From positions 78,141-138,105 of the forward strand of contig VGIW01000001.1 of assembly GCA_016867715.1 (NCBI GenBank): a DNA stretch of 59,965 bases, in the 5' to 3' direction. Positions within the stretch are counted from its first letter, which is position 1. Each line of letters opens with the position of its first letter. The notes under the pieces were generated by a model. The model did not search any database. It had not been told where the DNA came from and saw nothing but the letters and a program-made list of their open reading frames with translations. A program made the position numbers and the translations under genes. This DNA is from Candidatus Eisenbacteria bacterium. GTDB lineage: Bacteria > Orphanbacterota > Orphanbacteria > Orphanbacterales > Orphanbacteraceae. Positions 7,223 to 15,909 of the stretch are shown here, piece after piece.

Positions 7223-8574
7223 AACCCCTCGCGGTTCTATGCGTTGCGTTGGTCTTGTTGGCCGCCGCTTTCCCGGCCGAGGCGACCCTCTCCCATCCCG
7301 AGCGGGTGGTCGCGGGCGTCTGGCGGCTCCCGTTCTTCTATCTTCCCGACGAGCCGCTTTCGCTCCCCGCGTCGATTCGGTGCGTCCAGGGGGGCGTCAC
7401 AGCCGAGGTTCCGCTCGACTCGCTCCCGAGACTGGGAGGAGGACCCCGCTACGGGGCGTTCGTCGAGGAGCCGCTCCTCACCGCGAAGCCCGGAACAAAG
7501 GTGCGCGTGGAGGTTCTTCTCGGGGACTCCGTCGTCGAGTCGGCCGCGATCTCGGTGGAGGCGCGCCCCTCTCTCGCGCGGATCGTCTCGATTGACGAGG
7601 AAGGGGGAGTCGCGCTCTGGGCCGAGGACGGCGCGGGCGGTCTCGAACCGCTCGAGCGGGCGCTGGCTCCGTCGGTGGTGCGCGAGGTTCTACTTTTGCG
7701 GACGCGCGAAGGGGACGCGCGGATCGTCGGCGCGACCGACGACGGGGAGGCGATCGTCTGGAAGTGCGATGGACCCCTGCTGGAGATCGCGCGCCGGCCG
7801 CTTGGCGGCCGCCCCAGCTCGGCAGCCGCAGGATCGAATCCCGGAGAGGGCTTCTTCGGACTCCTCGACGGCCGCATCGTGCGGATCGCGCTCCGCGGAT
7901 CGGCGGAGCCGGAAGTGATCGCCTCGGCCGACGGGATCCCGACGAGCCTCGCCCTCGGCGATGCCGACGGGGACGGGATCGAGGATCTCGCCGCGACAGT
8001 CCTCGAGGTCGAACGATCGAACCTCGTCGTGTGGCGCGGCCAGGAGCGGGGAGGGTTCGACCGGGAGCATCCGACCGTCATTCTTCTTCCCGGGACGGGA
8101 CGGGCGGTTCTTTTCGCTTCCTTGAGGCGCGAGCCGGAGCTCCTTCTCCTCCTTCATGCGGCGGATGTCGATCTCTCAGGCGTTCTGGTCTGGAGTCTCT
8201 CGGGGCAGGATTCGGTGCGCGTGCTCGACCTGCCGGGGATCTCGGAGAAGAGCGTGCATCGCTTGGTGAGCGGCGATTGGAACGGCGACGGGATCGGCGA
8301 TCTTGCCGTGCTGACTGGAGGAGCGCGTTCCCTTCTCGAGTTCTTTCTGATGGACGAGGACGGCTCCGTGGGCCGCCCCGCCTGCGCGGTCCCGGTCTCG
8401 GGCCCCGAGGTCGATCTTCTCGCGGTCGATCTCGACGGGAGCGGGGCGGAGGATCTCGTCGCCGTCGAGGGGGCGTTTCACGTCTGGCTCTCCGACGGTT
8501 CGGGGCGGATGACGGCGCTGCCGCACACGCCCGAAGGCGCCCCCTCGCGGGCGGCGCGACTCGGCCCGCCCTAG
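7219..8574 (+). CDS. Secreted FG-GAP/VCBS-repeat protein
   Basis: The 451-residue product begins with a signal peptide (LAVLCVALVLLAAAFPAEA, cut near Ala23). It contains at least three calcium-binding-like FG-GAP motifs: DADGDGIEDLAAT, DWNGDGIGDLAVL and DLDGSGAEDLVAV. These usually form blades of an integrin-like beta-propeller. The N-terminal 130 residues form a separate beta-rich region. ATG at 7219 overlaps the regulator stop (ATGA), so it belongs to the kinase/regulator operon, while pilin-type genes follow. It may be an exported surface or periplasmic protein serving the pilus; no direct evidence exists. Confidence 0.8.
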   Translation: MKPLAVLCVALVLLAAAFPAEATLSHPERVVAGVWRLPFFYLPDEPLSLPASIRCVQGGVTAEVPLDSLPRLGGGPRYGAFVEEPLLTAKPGTKVRVEVLLGDSVVESAAISVEARPSLARIVSIDEEGGVALWAEDGAGGLEPLERALAPSVVREVLLLRTREGDARIVGATDDGEAIVWKCDGPLLEIARRPLGGRPSSAAAGSNPGEGFFGLLDGRIVRIALRGSAEPEVIASADGIPTSLALGDADGDGIEDLAATVLEVERSNLVVWRGQERGGFDREHPTVILLPGTGRAVLFASLRREPELLLLLHAADVDLSGVLVWSLSGQDSVRVLDLPGISEKSVHRLVSGDWNGDGIGDLAVLTGGARSLLEFFLMDEDGSVGRPACAVPVSGPEVDLLAVDLDGSGAEDLVAVEGAFHVWLSDGSGRMTALPHTPEGAPSRAARLGPP

Positions 8575-8756
8575 TCCCGTTCGGCAGATGTTTGCCGACC
8601 CTCGGAAACGAGATGCAGGAAACCGGTGAAATGCCCTTCGAGAGAAGGGGAGGAGATCAACAGAAACCGTTGGAATCAAAGTCGATCGCTCGAATGTCCT
8701 CGGGCCGACGGTCCGGGAATGGAAGTTGCCCGGATCGACGGGCGGGAGGTCCGACG
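8575..8756. other. Intergenic gap before the minor pilin cluster
   Basis: This 182-base gap holds the second copy of the GCARATGTTTGCCGA dyad (8582-8599) and a Shine-Dalgarno GGGAGGT at 8744-8750. I found no convincing sigma-70 or correctly spaced sigma-54 promoter and no terminator, so the downstream genes may be read through from 1662 or use an unrecognised promoter. Confidence 0.5.
8582..8599 (+). repeat. Dyad motif CGGCAGATGTTTGCCG, copy 2
   Basis: CGGCAGA-TG-TTTGCCG is a near-perfect dyad of seven pairs with one G-T. The core GCARATGTTTGCCGA matches copy 1 at 1148-1163 in 14 of 15 positions. Position beside pilin genes in both cases suggests a shared operator. Confidence 0.4.
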
Positions 8757-9215
8757 ATGCATGCGAAGACGGTTCGCGGCCGGAGCGGGTTCTCGCTCAT
8801 CGAGATGATCCTCGCGATCGCCCTTCTTGGGTTCGCGTTCCTCGGAATGGGGAAGCTCTTTCTCGCCTCGTCGGAGCACGCGAAGCAGGGGCGGCACGAT
8901 CTGATCGCCCTGAACACCGCAAACGAGATCCTCGAGCGGATGCACGCGGTCCCCTTCGAAAGCGTGAAGCCTCTTTTCGACGGGATCGACACGCGGCAGC
9001 AATCGACGATCCCGACCGAAGCGCGAAACTGGGCGGTCCACCTCCGCGAGCACCTCGGGCCGACCGCGTGGGCGACGGTCTCGGTCCTCGACGAGAACGA
9101 CAACACGGCGCTCCCGCGCGGGCTGGTCGAGGTCGACATCCGGACCTCGTGGACCGAGCGCGGGCGGGAACGAACCGTTCAGACGAGCACCTACGTCGTT
9201 CGGATGGGGAGCTAG
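8757..9215 (+). CDS. Minor prepilin, PilV/GspI-like
   Basis: The 152-residue protein has a basic leader and the prepilin site SGFSLIEMILAIALLGFAFLG, with Glu5 present. The segment ALNTANEILERMHAV after the stalk is typical of PilV. The remainder is a small beta-rich head (WAVHLREHLGPTAWATVSVL, VEVDIRTSW). It opens a cluster of four prepilin-type genes and is probably part of the minor pilin complex that starts pilus assembly. The ATG at 8757 has a well placed GGAGGT six bases upstream. Confidence 0.85.
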   Translation: MHAKTVRGRSGFSLIEMILAIALLGFAFLGMGKLFLASSEHAKQGRHDLIALNTANEILERMHAVPFESVKPLFDGIDTRQQSTIPTEARNWAVHLREHLGPTAWATVSVLDENDNTALPRGLVEVDIRTSWTERGRERTVQTSTYVVRMGS

Positions 9216-9217
9216 CC

Positions 9218-10771
9218 ATGACGACGCGAAGAAATCCCGGAAACGAGAGGGGCTCGGCCCTCGTCCTCACCCTTCTTCTCCTCACGGCGCTCTCGCTGAT
9301 GGGGATGACGCTCGCGCTCCTCTCGGGGACCGACCGGCGAGTGGCGGCGTACGACCGCGAGAGCATCGCCGCCCTTCACGCGGCCGAAGCAGGGATCGCG
9401 ATGGCGAAGAGGAACATCCAAGACCGGGCGATCACGTTCGACGACGAGAACGGAAACGGATATCCGGATTTCCGCCTCGTGGACACGCTCTCCTGGGGCG
9501 GGCGCTACGATGTCTTCGGCGAGTCGAACCTGCCCCTCGGAAGCGGCGCCTCCCCCTACTCGGGAAGCAAGTTTCTTCTCGCGGCCGAGGGGCGCTCGCG
9601 CGACGCGGTCCGTCTCGTCGAGGCGGAGATCGAGCACGATTCCTTCCTCAAGTACGCGCGCTTCGTGGAAAGCGCCGGGACCGCGTACGAGTGCGGCGCG
9701 GTGCTCACCGGCGAGGTGTACATCGGCGGGACGCTCGGTCTTCCGAGCAGCTGTCCTTCCGGCTCGAAGGTCGTGTTTCTCGAGATGGTCGCCGCGACGA
9801 ACGGCATCACGAACAAGTCGAGCGCGGTCTTCCACAAGGGCTACACCGATTCGGCGAGCGCGATCGATCTCGAGAGCTCGGTCGACTTCACGCTTCTCCG
9901 GAACAAGGCGAAGGGGCTGGGGAGCGAGTGCGACTGCGAGGGGAGGGGAAGGATCGGTCTCTATATGGGCTGGAATCCGCTCGGTGTCGGAACGAACGGC
10001 ACGATCGATCTGTCGCGTTTCGATTTTTCGTTTCCCGATCCGGTGACGTCCGACACGATCATCCGCTACAACGGAAGCCCTGTGATCGACCAGACTACCG
10101 GGGTCCCGATGCTCGCCTCCGATTTCAACGGCGTGATCTTCTACGAAGGGGACGGCTTCGTTCGCGGCACGATGGACGGCGTGAGCGCGACCGGGCTTTG
10201 CGTGTTCGCGACGGACGACATCTTCATCGAGGGGAACATCCTCACCGGGCACACCGGTTACGACGAGACGACCCGGCTTCCGGACCACTCGGGGGATCCG
10301 GTCAACATCGGGCTCGTCGCGTACGACTACGTCTACTTCGGGAACGTGAGCCGCGTCGTCACCGTCGACGCCGCTCTCTTGGCCGTGCGCGCGAACTGGC
10401 GCGTCTACAACACGAGCTTCTCCGCGCACCCGCCGGCGCCGCCCGGCGCCTACGATCTCGATCAGGACGGCATCGTCGGCGAGTCGCCGCAGAACCACGA
10501 TCCGAACCCGGGCGAGGGCTGGGACGAGATCATCACCGCCTCGAACCAGAACAAGACATGGGTGATGAACATCAACGGCCCGATCATCACGCACGACGGC
10601 GGATCCGCGTACCCTTGGAACGCTTCGACCGTGCTCGCCGACGCGGACGGACCGACCCGCCGCTACAACTACGACATGGACATCACCGACTTTCCGCCTC
10701 CGTGCTTTCCGGTTCCTCTCAACCTATGGAAGGACTTCGCGTGGGCGGAAAAGTACGACTCGAGGAACTGA
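9218..10771 (+). CDS. Large PilX/GspK-like minor pilin protein
   Basis: This 517-residue protein begins with NERGSALVLTLLLLTALSLMGM, the PilX/GspK form of stalk that lacks the usual Glu5, followed by AALHAAEAGIAMAKRNI, the usual PilX helix. The remaining 400 residues are beta-rich with many Asp/Gly turns (DENGNGYPDF, DLDQDGIVGE) and resemble large PilX proteins of FCB and delta-type bacteria. It starts two bases after the previous stop. PilX-type subunits cap or prime the pilus; the DENGNG and DQDG loops may bind calcium, which is inference. Confidence 0.8.
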   Translation: MTTRRNPGNERGSALVLTLLLLTALSLMGMTLALLSGTDRRVAAYDRESIAALHAAEAGIAMAKRNIQDRAITFDDENGNGYPDFRLVDTLSWGGRYDVFGESNLPLGSGASPYSGSKFLLAAEGRSRDAVRLVEAEIEHDSFLKYARFVESAGTAYECGAVLTGEVYIGGTLGLPSSCPSGSKVVFLEMVAATNGITNKSSAVFHKGYTDSASAIDLESSVDFTLLRNKAKGLGSECDCEGRGRIGLYMGWNPLGVGTNGTIDLSRFDFSFPDPVTSDTIIRYNGSPVIDQTTGVPMLASDFNGVIFYEGDGFVRGTMDGVSATGLCVFATDDIFIEGNILTGHTGYDETTRLPDHSGDPVNIGLVAYDYVYFGNVSRVVTVDAALLAVRANWRVYNTSFSAHPPAPPGAYDLDQDGIVGESPQNHDPNPGEGWDEIITASNQNKTWVMNINGPIITHDGGSAYPWNASTVLADADGPTRRYNYDMDITDFPPPCFPVPLNLWKDFAWAEKYDSRN

Positions 10772-10773
10772 CG

Positions 10774-11256
10774 ATGAGGAGAAATCAACGAAGGGGCTTT
10801 AGCCTCGTCGAGCTGATGGTGGTCGTCGGCATCATCGGCCTCGTGATCGCGGCGACAGCCGTCCCGGCGGTGAAGACGTGGAAGCGCGCCGATCTCGATC
10901 GGAACGCCAACCGGATCGCTGGAACGATGCGCCTCTGTCGCCAGAAGGCGATCTGGAAGCGCGTCCCCTACCGGCTGACGATCGACCCCGCTCGCCGGCT
11001 CTTCTACTCCGAGCGGAGCGATTCGGCGAGCGTGTGGGTTCTCGATCCGCCCGAGACGACATTCGTCGATCGGGGAATCTCTCTTTCAGTGACCGCGGGC
11101 GGGAGCCCGTCGAACCGCGACCTCGTCTTCGAGGGGCGGGGAACGGTGGCGAGCGGGGACGCCCCCGCGACGGTCCTCTTCTGGAACGACCGTGCGGAGA
11201 GCCTCGCGGTGCAGATCATTCGGACCGGAAGGGTCCGCCTTGCGAGGAGGGGATAG
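10774..11256 (+). CDS. Minor prepilin, GspH/FimT-like
   Basis: This 160-residue prepilin has leader MRRNQRRG and processing site GFSLVELMVVVGIIGLVIA. The next stretch (NRIAGTMRLCRQKAIWKRVPYRLTI) is characteristic of GspH/FimT. The remaining residues form a small beta domain (LVFEGRGTVASGDAPATVLF). It sits between the PilX-like and the PilW-like genes with 2-nt spacers on each side, as in minor-pilin operons. Confidence 0.87.
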   Translation: MRRNQRRGFSLVELMVVVGIIGLVIAATAVPAVKTWKRADLDRNANRIAGTMRLCRQKAIWKRVPYRLTIDPARRLFYSERSDSASVWVLDPPETTFVDRGISLSVTAGGSPSNRDLVFEGRGTVASGDAPATVLFWNDRAESLAVQIIRTGRVRLARRG

Positions 11257-11258
11257 CC

Positions 11259-14129
11259 ATGCTGGGAAGACGCGGGTTCACGCTCATCGAGATCGTGGTG
11301 GCGCTCTTCGTCCTTGCCGCGGTTTCCGCCTTCTCGTATCAGATGCTGGTGAGAGCGCAGAATGCTTTTGAGACGCAAAGGGATCTCGTCGAGGCGCAGG
11401 AGAACGCGCGCGCGGCGATCGGAGAGATCACCACCGACCTTCGCCAGATCAGCTACAGGAAAGACGCGACGCAGCCTTCAGTCATCTTCGCCGGAATCGA
11501 CTCGATCGTTTTCGTCGCGGATCTCTACGACACGATCCCGGGCGCGGAGATCGTCTCGATCCATCTGACGCCGACCCTCGATTCGGGGACCGCGAACCCG
11601 AGCGACCGTCTGATCGAGCGGGTCGTCTGGGACACGTCGGGGACGCAGGTCCTCGCCGGTCCGATCGCCTACGGGATCTCGGACAGCGGGCTCACGTTCT
11701 TCTACTACGACCGGGACGGCACGCCGATGACCTTCCCGATCGGACAACCCGAGCACATCGGAGAGGTCGAGGTCGCCCTCACGGCCCAAACCGCACGCGC
11801 GCGGAGGGAGGTCGGCTACCAGGACGTGATCGTGACCTCGATCGTCTATCCGCGGAACCTCCCGTTCACCCCGCCGATGCCCAGGCCGAACCCGCCCGGG
11901 TGCGGCTCCCTGACAAGCCCGAACTGCGAGTCGCTGACGATTCCCTGGACGACTCCGACGCAAAACACAGACGGGAGCGCGCTCGCCTTCAACGACATCG
12001 CCCACTTCTCCGTCTACTTTGGAACGCGCCTCGATTCGATGAACTTGGATACGAGGCTGGCCCGCAACGTGAACATTTGGACAGTGAAGAGCCTGATCGC
12101 GGGCCTCTCCTACTATGTCGGTGTGACCGCGACGAGCACGGCCGGCGTGGAGAGCGCGCTCTGCGCGCGCCAGGGAAACGTCGGGGCATCGGCTCCCCCG
12201 CGCGCCCCCTCGTCGATCGCCGGAAGCGGCGGGATCGGGGCGATCTCGCTCGCGTGGTCCCGCGTCCTGGAGGACACGCTCGGGAACACGATCACCGCCG
12301 AAGTACGATACAGCGTCTATCGAGGAACGTCTCCCGGGGTCGCGCTCGTCTCGGGGAACCGGATCGCCGCCGACCTCGTCGACACCACCTACACCGATCT
12401 CGTTTCCGACTCGTGCGTGACGTACTACTACCGGGCGACCGCGAAGGCCTGCGGATGGGAAGGTCCGGGATCGGGCGAGGTGGCCTTCTCGCTTCCGGCT
12501 CGCCCCTCATGCCCTCCGTCGGTCGAGGCCGAGGAGGGGGCGGTCGCGGGTCAGATCGTGGCGAGGTGGTCGCGCCCGACGACGCGCGCCGACGCGACCC
12601 CTCTTCTTGAATCGGACATCGCGGGTTATCGGATCTTCTACTCGTTGGTACCCGGGGCGTACTCAGACTCGGTGAGCGGGGCCGCGGGCGTTCTCGAGAA
12701 GACCTTGAGCGGGCTCCAGGATTGCGCCACGTACTACGTGAACGTGGCGGCGATCGACAACTGCGGCACGCTCGGGGTCTTGTGCGGCGGGCGTGAGGCG
12801 GCGGCGCGAACATCCGCGCCTTGCAACGAGTACGTTCCCGCCGCACCGGCCGGTCTCGCTCTCGTCTCCGGCGACAGGCGGATGGAGCTCACCTGGCCGG
12901 CGAACCGCGCGGACTGCGACCTCGACGGCTACTTGGTCTACTACGGACGTGCGGCAGGTCAGTACAACGGGACCGAGGCCGCTGAAGGATCCTCGCCGGT
13001 CTTCGTGGACGCCTCGGCGGCGCACATCGACTCGAGCACTGGCTTCTTCGTTCTGACGACCCTCGAGCCGTGCACTCGCTACTACTTCGCGGTCTCGTGC
13101 GTGGACGTGTGCAGCCCGCGTCTCGAGAGCGCGCTTTCGCCGGAGAGGAACGAGCTTACGCAATGCGGGACGTGCGAGATCGAGAAGGCGTGCATCACGG
13201 AAATCGCCGAGGGCGCGTCGCAGGAACGGGTGCGCTTCCAGATCGGGAACGAAGGATCGACGAGCGTGGCGGTCGAGGAGATCCAAGCGGATTGGAGCGG
13301 GGGAGCATCGCTCCTCGAGGTTCTCCTCGGGGGGACGGCGATCTGGAAGCACGACGGGACCGCGGGCGCGGGCCCGAGCGGGCCGCAGAGCTCTCCCTCG
13401 AAGATCGACATCAATGACTTCTCGCTCACCCCGGACGACGACTTCGGCCGGCCGAAGGAGATGATCCTCGTCTTCAGCGCTGCCGCGACAGGGTCCGTGA
13501 TCAACCTCACGTACGAGACCGAGGACGGGATGTGCACGATCTCTCTCTCGCCGTGCGCGCGCCTCTTCTCCGAGACGTTCACGCAGGCGGACGGACCGCC
13601 CGCGGGTTGGACGCCGAGGACCGGATCGAACTGGCGGGTCGTCTCCAACCAGCTCCGGACGTCGAGCGACGGGAGGATCACGCCCGACGCCCTCGGCTTC
13701 TCCCGCGGCGACTACACAGCGTCCGCTCGGGTGAAGGTCGAGGGGACGAGGATGAACCGGAGGGCCGGCTATTACGTCCGCTACCGGGACACCGGGAACT
13801 ACTACCTCCTACTCATCCAGCCGTACTACAGCCGCATCGTGTTTCAGAAAAAGGTGAACAACGGCAGCCTCATCACCCTTGCCCAGAAGACCAGCGTCTC
13901 GATCGCCAACGGCCAGTACTACTCGCTCCGCGTTTCCGCCTACGGGAACACGTTCCGCGTCTGGTTCGAGGGGACTCTCATCGATTGGGACGGTGCCACG
14001 GGGACGGTGATCACGGACGCCTCGATCGCGACCGGCAACATCTGCATGTACGCATGGGACGCATCGTACGGCTGGTACGACGACGTGGTCGTCGAGCCGA
14101 CCTGCGGTTGCGGAGGGGCGATTCCGTAG
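11259..14129 (+). CDS. Giant PilW-like prepilin with FnIII-like modules and a C-terminal beta-sandwich (putative pilus adhesin)
   Basis: The 956-residue protein starts as a PilW/GspJ prepilin (RRGFTLIEIVVALFVLAAV, then QNAFETQRDLVEAQENARAA). PilW proteins are normally 200-350 residues; here about 750 residues are added. Regions near 210-310, 315-415, 418-520 and 525-630 look like fibronectin type III modules, each with a YY/YYV core (SYYVGVTAT, TYYYRATA, TYYVNVAAI, RYYFAVSCVD). A Cys-containing domain spans about 638-765, and 768-956 resembles a LamG/DUF1080-like sandwich (YVRYRDTGNYYLLL, GNTFRVWFEG, YDDVVVEP). Cysteines are frequent, fitting a disulfide-rich exported protein. Displayed through a pilus, it would be an adhesin; that role is inference. 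Confidence 0.8.
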   Translation: MLGRRGFTLIEIVVALFVLAAVSAFSYQMLVRAQNAFETQRDLVEAQENARAAIGEITTDLRQISYRKDATQPSVIFAGIDSIVFVADLYDTIPGAEIVSIHLTPTLDSGTANPSDRLIERVVWDTSGTQVLAGPIAYGISDSGLTFFYYDRDGTPMTFPIGQPEHIGEVEVALTAQTARARREVGYQDVIVTSIVYPRNLPFTPPMPRPNPPGCGSLTSPNCESLTIPWTTPTQNTDGSALAFNDIAHFSVYFGTRLDSMNLDTRLARNVNIWTVKSLIAGLSYYVGVTATSTAGVESALCARQGNVGASAPPRAPSSIAGSGGIGAISLAWSRVLEDTLGNTITAEVRYSVYRGTSPGVALVSGNRIAADLVDTTYTDLVSDSCVTYYYRATAKACGWEGPGSGEVAFSLPARPSCPPSVEAEEGAVAGQIVARWSRPTTRADATPLLESDIAGYRIFYSLVPGAYSDSVSGAAGVLEKTLSGLQDCATYYVNVAAIDNCGTLGVLCGGREAAARTSAPCNEYVPAAPAGLALVSGDRRMELTWPANRADCDLDGYLVYYGRAAGQYNGTEAAEGSSPVFVDASAAHIDSSTGFFVLTTLEPCTRYYFAVSCVDVCSPRLESALSPERNELTQCGTCEIEKACITEIAEGASQERVRFQIGNEGSTSVAVEEIQADWSGGASLLEVLLGGTAIWKHDGTAGAGPSGPQSSPSKIDINDFSLTPDDDFGRPKEMILVFSAAATGSVINLTYETEDGMCTISLSPCARLFSETFTQADGPPAGWTPRTGSNWRVVSNQLRTSSDGRITPDALGFSRGDYTASARVKVEGTRMNRRAGYYVRYRDTGNYYLLLIQPYYSRIVFQKKVNNGSLITLAQKTSVSIANGQYYSLRVSAYGNTFRVWFEGTLIDWDGATGTVITDASIATGNICMYAWDASYGWYDDVVVEPTCGCGGAIP

Positions 14130-14228
14130 ATGATTGCGGTCCAAGCGCGGCCGTCAAGTTCGACCGCGCGCGGCCGATCCTCAGGGGGAACCGGAGCATT
14201 GCGCTCCCGCGGGGGAAGGGAAGGATTC
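14130..14228 (+). other. Short gap between the adhesin-like prepilin and pilM
   Basis: The 99-base gap contains a possible hairpin (GCGCGG at about 14145 with CCGCGC at about 14163) and a purine-rich SD (GGGAAGGGAAGG) before the pilM start. No promoter was recognised. Confidence 0.35.
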
Positions 14229-15275
14229 ATGGGATTTTGGAAGGCTTTCCTCAAGATGGAGACGGGGCTCGTCGGCCTCGACATCGGGAGCCGGTCGATC
14301 AAGGCGGTGGAAGCCTCGCGGAAGGGAGGACGTCTCACCGTCGCCCGCTACGGAGCCGCTTCTCTTCCCCCGGACGCGATCGTGGACGGCGAGATCATGG
14401 ACCGCGAGGTCGTGGTCGAGTGCATTCAGGATCTTCTCCGGGAGACCGGCATGCGCTCGCGCCATGTCGCCTCCGCCGTCTCGGGACGATCGGTCATCGT
14501 CAAGCGGATCACGCTCGACTCGATGACGACCGAGCAGGCGAGCGAGGTCATCTACTGGGAAGCGGAGCAACACATCACCTACGGGATCGATGAGGTCTCC
14601 CTCGACTTCCAGATCCTCGGGGAGACGGGCCAGGGGAAGATGGACGTCCTCCTCGTCGCGGCGAAAAAGGAGACGGTGGAAATGCACACTTCGCTCCTTC
14701 GCGACGCGGGCCTCGTCCCGGTGATCGTGGACGTCGACTCCCTCGCGGTGCAGAACGCGTTCGAGGCGAACTACGAGACGGACAAGAGCGAGAAGGTGCT
14801 TCTCCTCAACGTCGGGGCGTCGGTCACGAACGTGAGCCTTCTCACGGGAGGAGCGCCCCTCTTCACGCGCGACCTCTCGGTCGCCGGGAACGCGTTCGCG
14901 GATGAGATTCAGCGCATGCTCAGCGTGGACCGCGACGAGGCGGAGAAGATCGCCAGAAGCACGCGCGAAGAGGACCGGGAGCGGATCGGACCGATCCTGG
15001 ACACGGTGGGCCAGGACCTTCTCCTTGGGGTGGAGCGATCCCTCTCGTACCTGAGAGGCGTATCCGGGTCGGCGGAGATCTCGCGAGCCCTTCTCTCGGG
15101 GGGCGGCGCGTTGCTTCCCGGTTTGCATGGATACGTTGCGAACCGGCTCGGGGTCCCGGTGGAGGTCGCCGATCCGTTCCGATCCCTCGATTTCGACGAG
15201 GCGCTCTTTCGCGAAGGCGAGAGGGAAGAAGTCGGCCCCTCGCTGATGGTCGCCGTCGGGCTGGCGCTTCGGTGA
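14229..15275 (+). CDS. pilM: Type IV pilus inner-membrane alignment protein PilM
   Basis: PilM is a cytosolic actin-like ATPase that binds the N-terminus of PilN. This 348-residue protein shows the phosphate-1 motif GLDIGSRSIKAVEAS, the PilM stretches VKRITLDSMT and EAEQHITYGIDEV, and the end motif LLSGGGALLPGLHGYVANRL. Length fits the family (about 350). It begins the standard order pilM-N-O-P-Q. The frame is open upstream, but the ATG at 14229 lies after the SD and gives the usual N-terminus. Confidence 0.95.
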   Translation: MGFWKAFLKMETGLVGLDIGSRSIKAVEASRKGGRLTVARYGAASLPPDAIVDGEIMDREVVVECIQDLLRETGMRSRHVASAVSGRSVIVKRITLDSMTTEQASEVIYWEAEQHITYGIDEVSLDFQILGETGQGKMDVLLVAAKKETVEMHTSLLRDAGLVPVIVDVDSLAVQNAFEANYETDKSEKVLLLNVGASVTNVSLLTGGAPLFTRDLSVAGNAFADEIQRMLSVDRDEAEKIARSTREEDRERIGPILDTVGQDLLLGVERSLSYLRGVSGSAEISRALLSGGGALLPGLHGYVANRLGVPVEVADPFRSLDFDEALFREGEREEVGPSLMVAVGLALR

Positions 15276-15288
15276 AGAAGGAGCACGG

Positions 15289-15903
15289 ATGATTCGGATC
15301 AACCTGATCCCGCGCGAAGAGCGGGTCACGATCCAATCGGCGAGACCCAACTGGCTCCTGATCGCGGCCGTCGTTGGGCCGGTCTTCTATGCGTTTCTCC
15401 TCCTCGCCGTCGTGATGGTGCAGAACCACCGGTCGATCGTGTTGGACGAGCTCATCCAGCAGGAGGAGGCGGCGATGGCGCACTACGCCCCGGCTCTTCA
15501 GAAGATCGACACGATGACGCGCGAGAAGGCCGAGCTCGAAAGCCGCCTCGCCGCGATGGATGAGCTGGATGATTCGAGGCGGTTGCCCGTGGTTCTCCTC
15601 GAGACGCTGGCCCGCAGCGTTCCGCGCTTCCTTTGGATCGAGAGGATGGAGGAGGTGCTCGGGGACAGCCTCGAGATCGCCGTCAAGGGGAACACGTTCT
15701 CCAACCTGATCGTCTCCGACTTCATCGACCGCCTCGAGGAGAGCGAGATCTTCACGGTCGTCGACCTCGACCTCACGAAGGAGAACCGGATCGGCGAGAC
15801 GAAGGTGGTGGAGTTCTCCCTCGTCGTGCGTGGGTCGCCGGTGCTTCCGGACGAGACGGAACAGGGCCTGGCGGCTCTCCCGGTTCGGGTGCACGGAGGC
15901 TAG
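15289..15903 (+). CDS. pilN: Type IV pilus assembly protein PilN
   Basis: The 204-residue protein starts with MIRINLIPREE, matching the PilN INLLP motif that docks into PilM. One membrane segment follows (LLIAAVVGPVFYAFLLLAVV), then a coiled coil and a periplasmic ferredoxin-like domain (PRFLWIERME, LIVSDFIDRLEES, VVEFSLVV). With PilO it forms the alignment complex linking the inner membrane to the secretin through PilP. Confidence 0.93.
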   Translation: MIRINLIPREERVTIQSARPNWLLIAAVVGPVFYAFLLLAVVMVQNHRSIVLDELIQQEEAAMAHYAPALQKIDTMTREKAELESRLAAMDELDDSRRLPVVLLETLARSVPRFLWIERMEEVLGDSLEIAVKGNTFSNLIVSDFIDRLEESEIFTVVDLDLTKENRIGETKVVEFSLVVRGSPVLPDETEQGLAALPVRVHGG

Positions 15904-15909
15904 GGGCCG

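Noticed and set aside
8582-8597. Sigma-54 promoter upstream of the minor pilins
   Set aside because: CGGCAGATGTTTGCC looks like a -24/-12 site, but GG and GC are separated by nine bases, not ten. The dyad explains it better.
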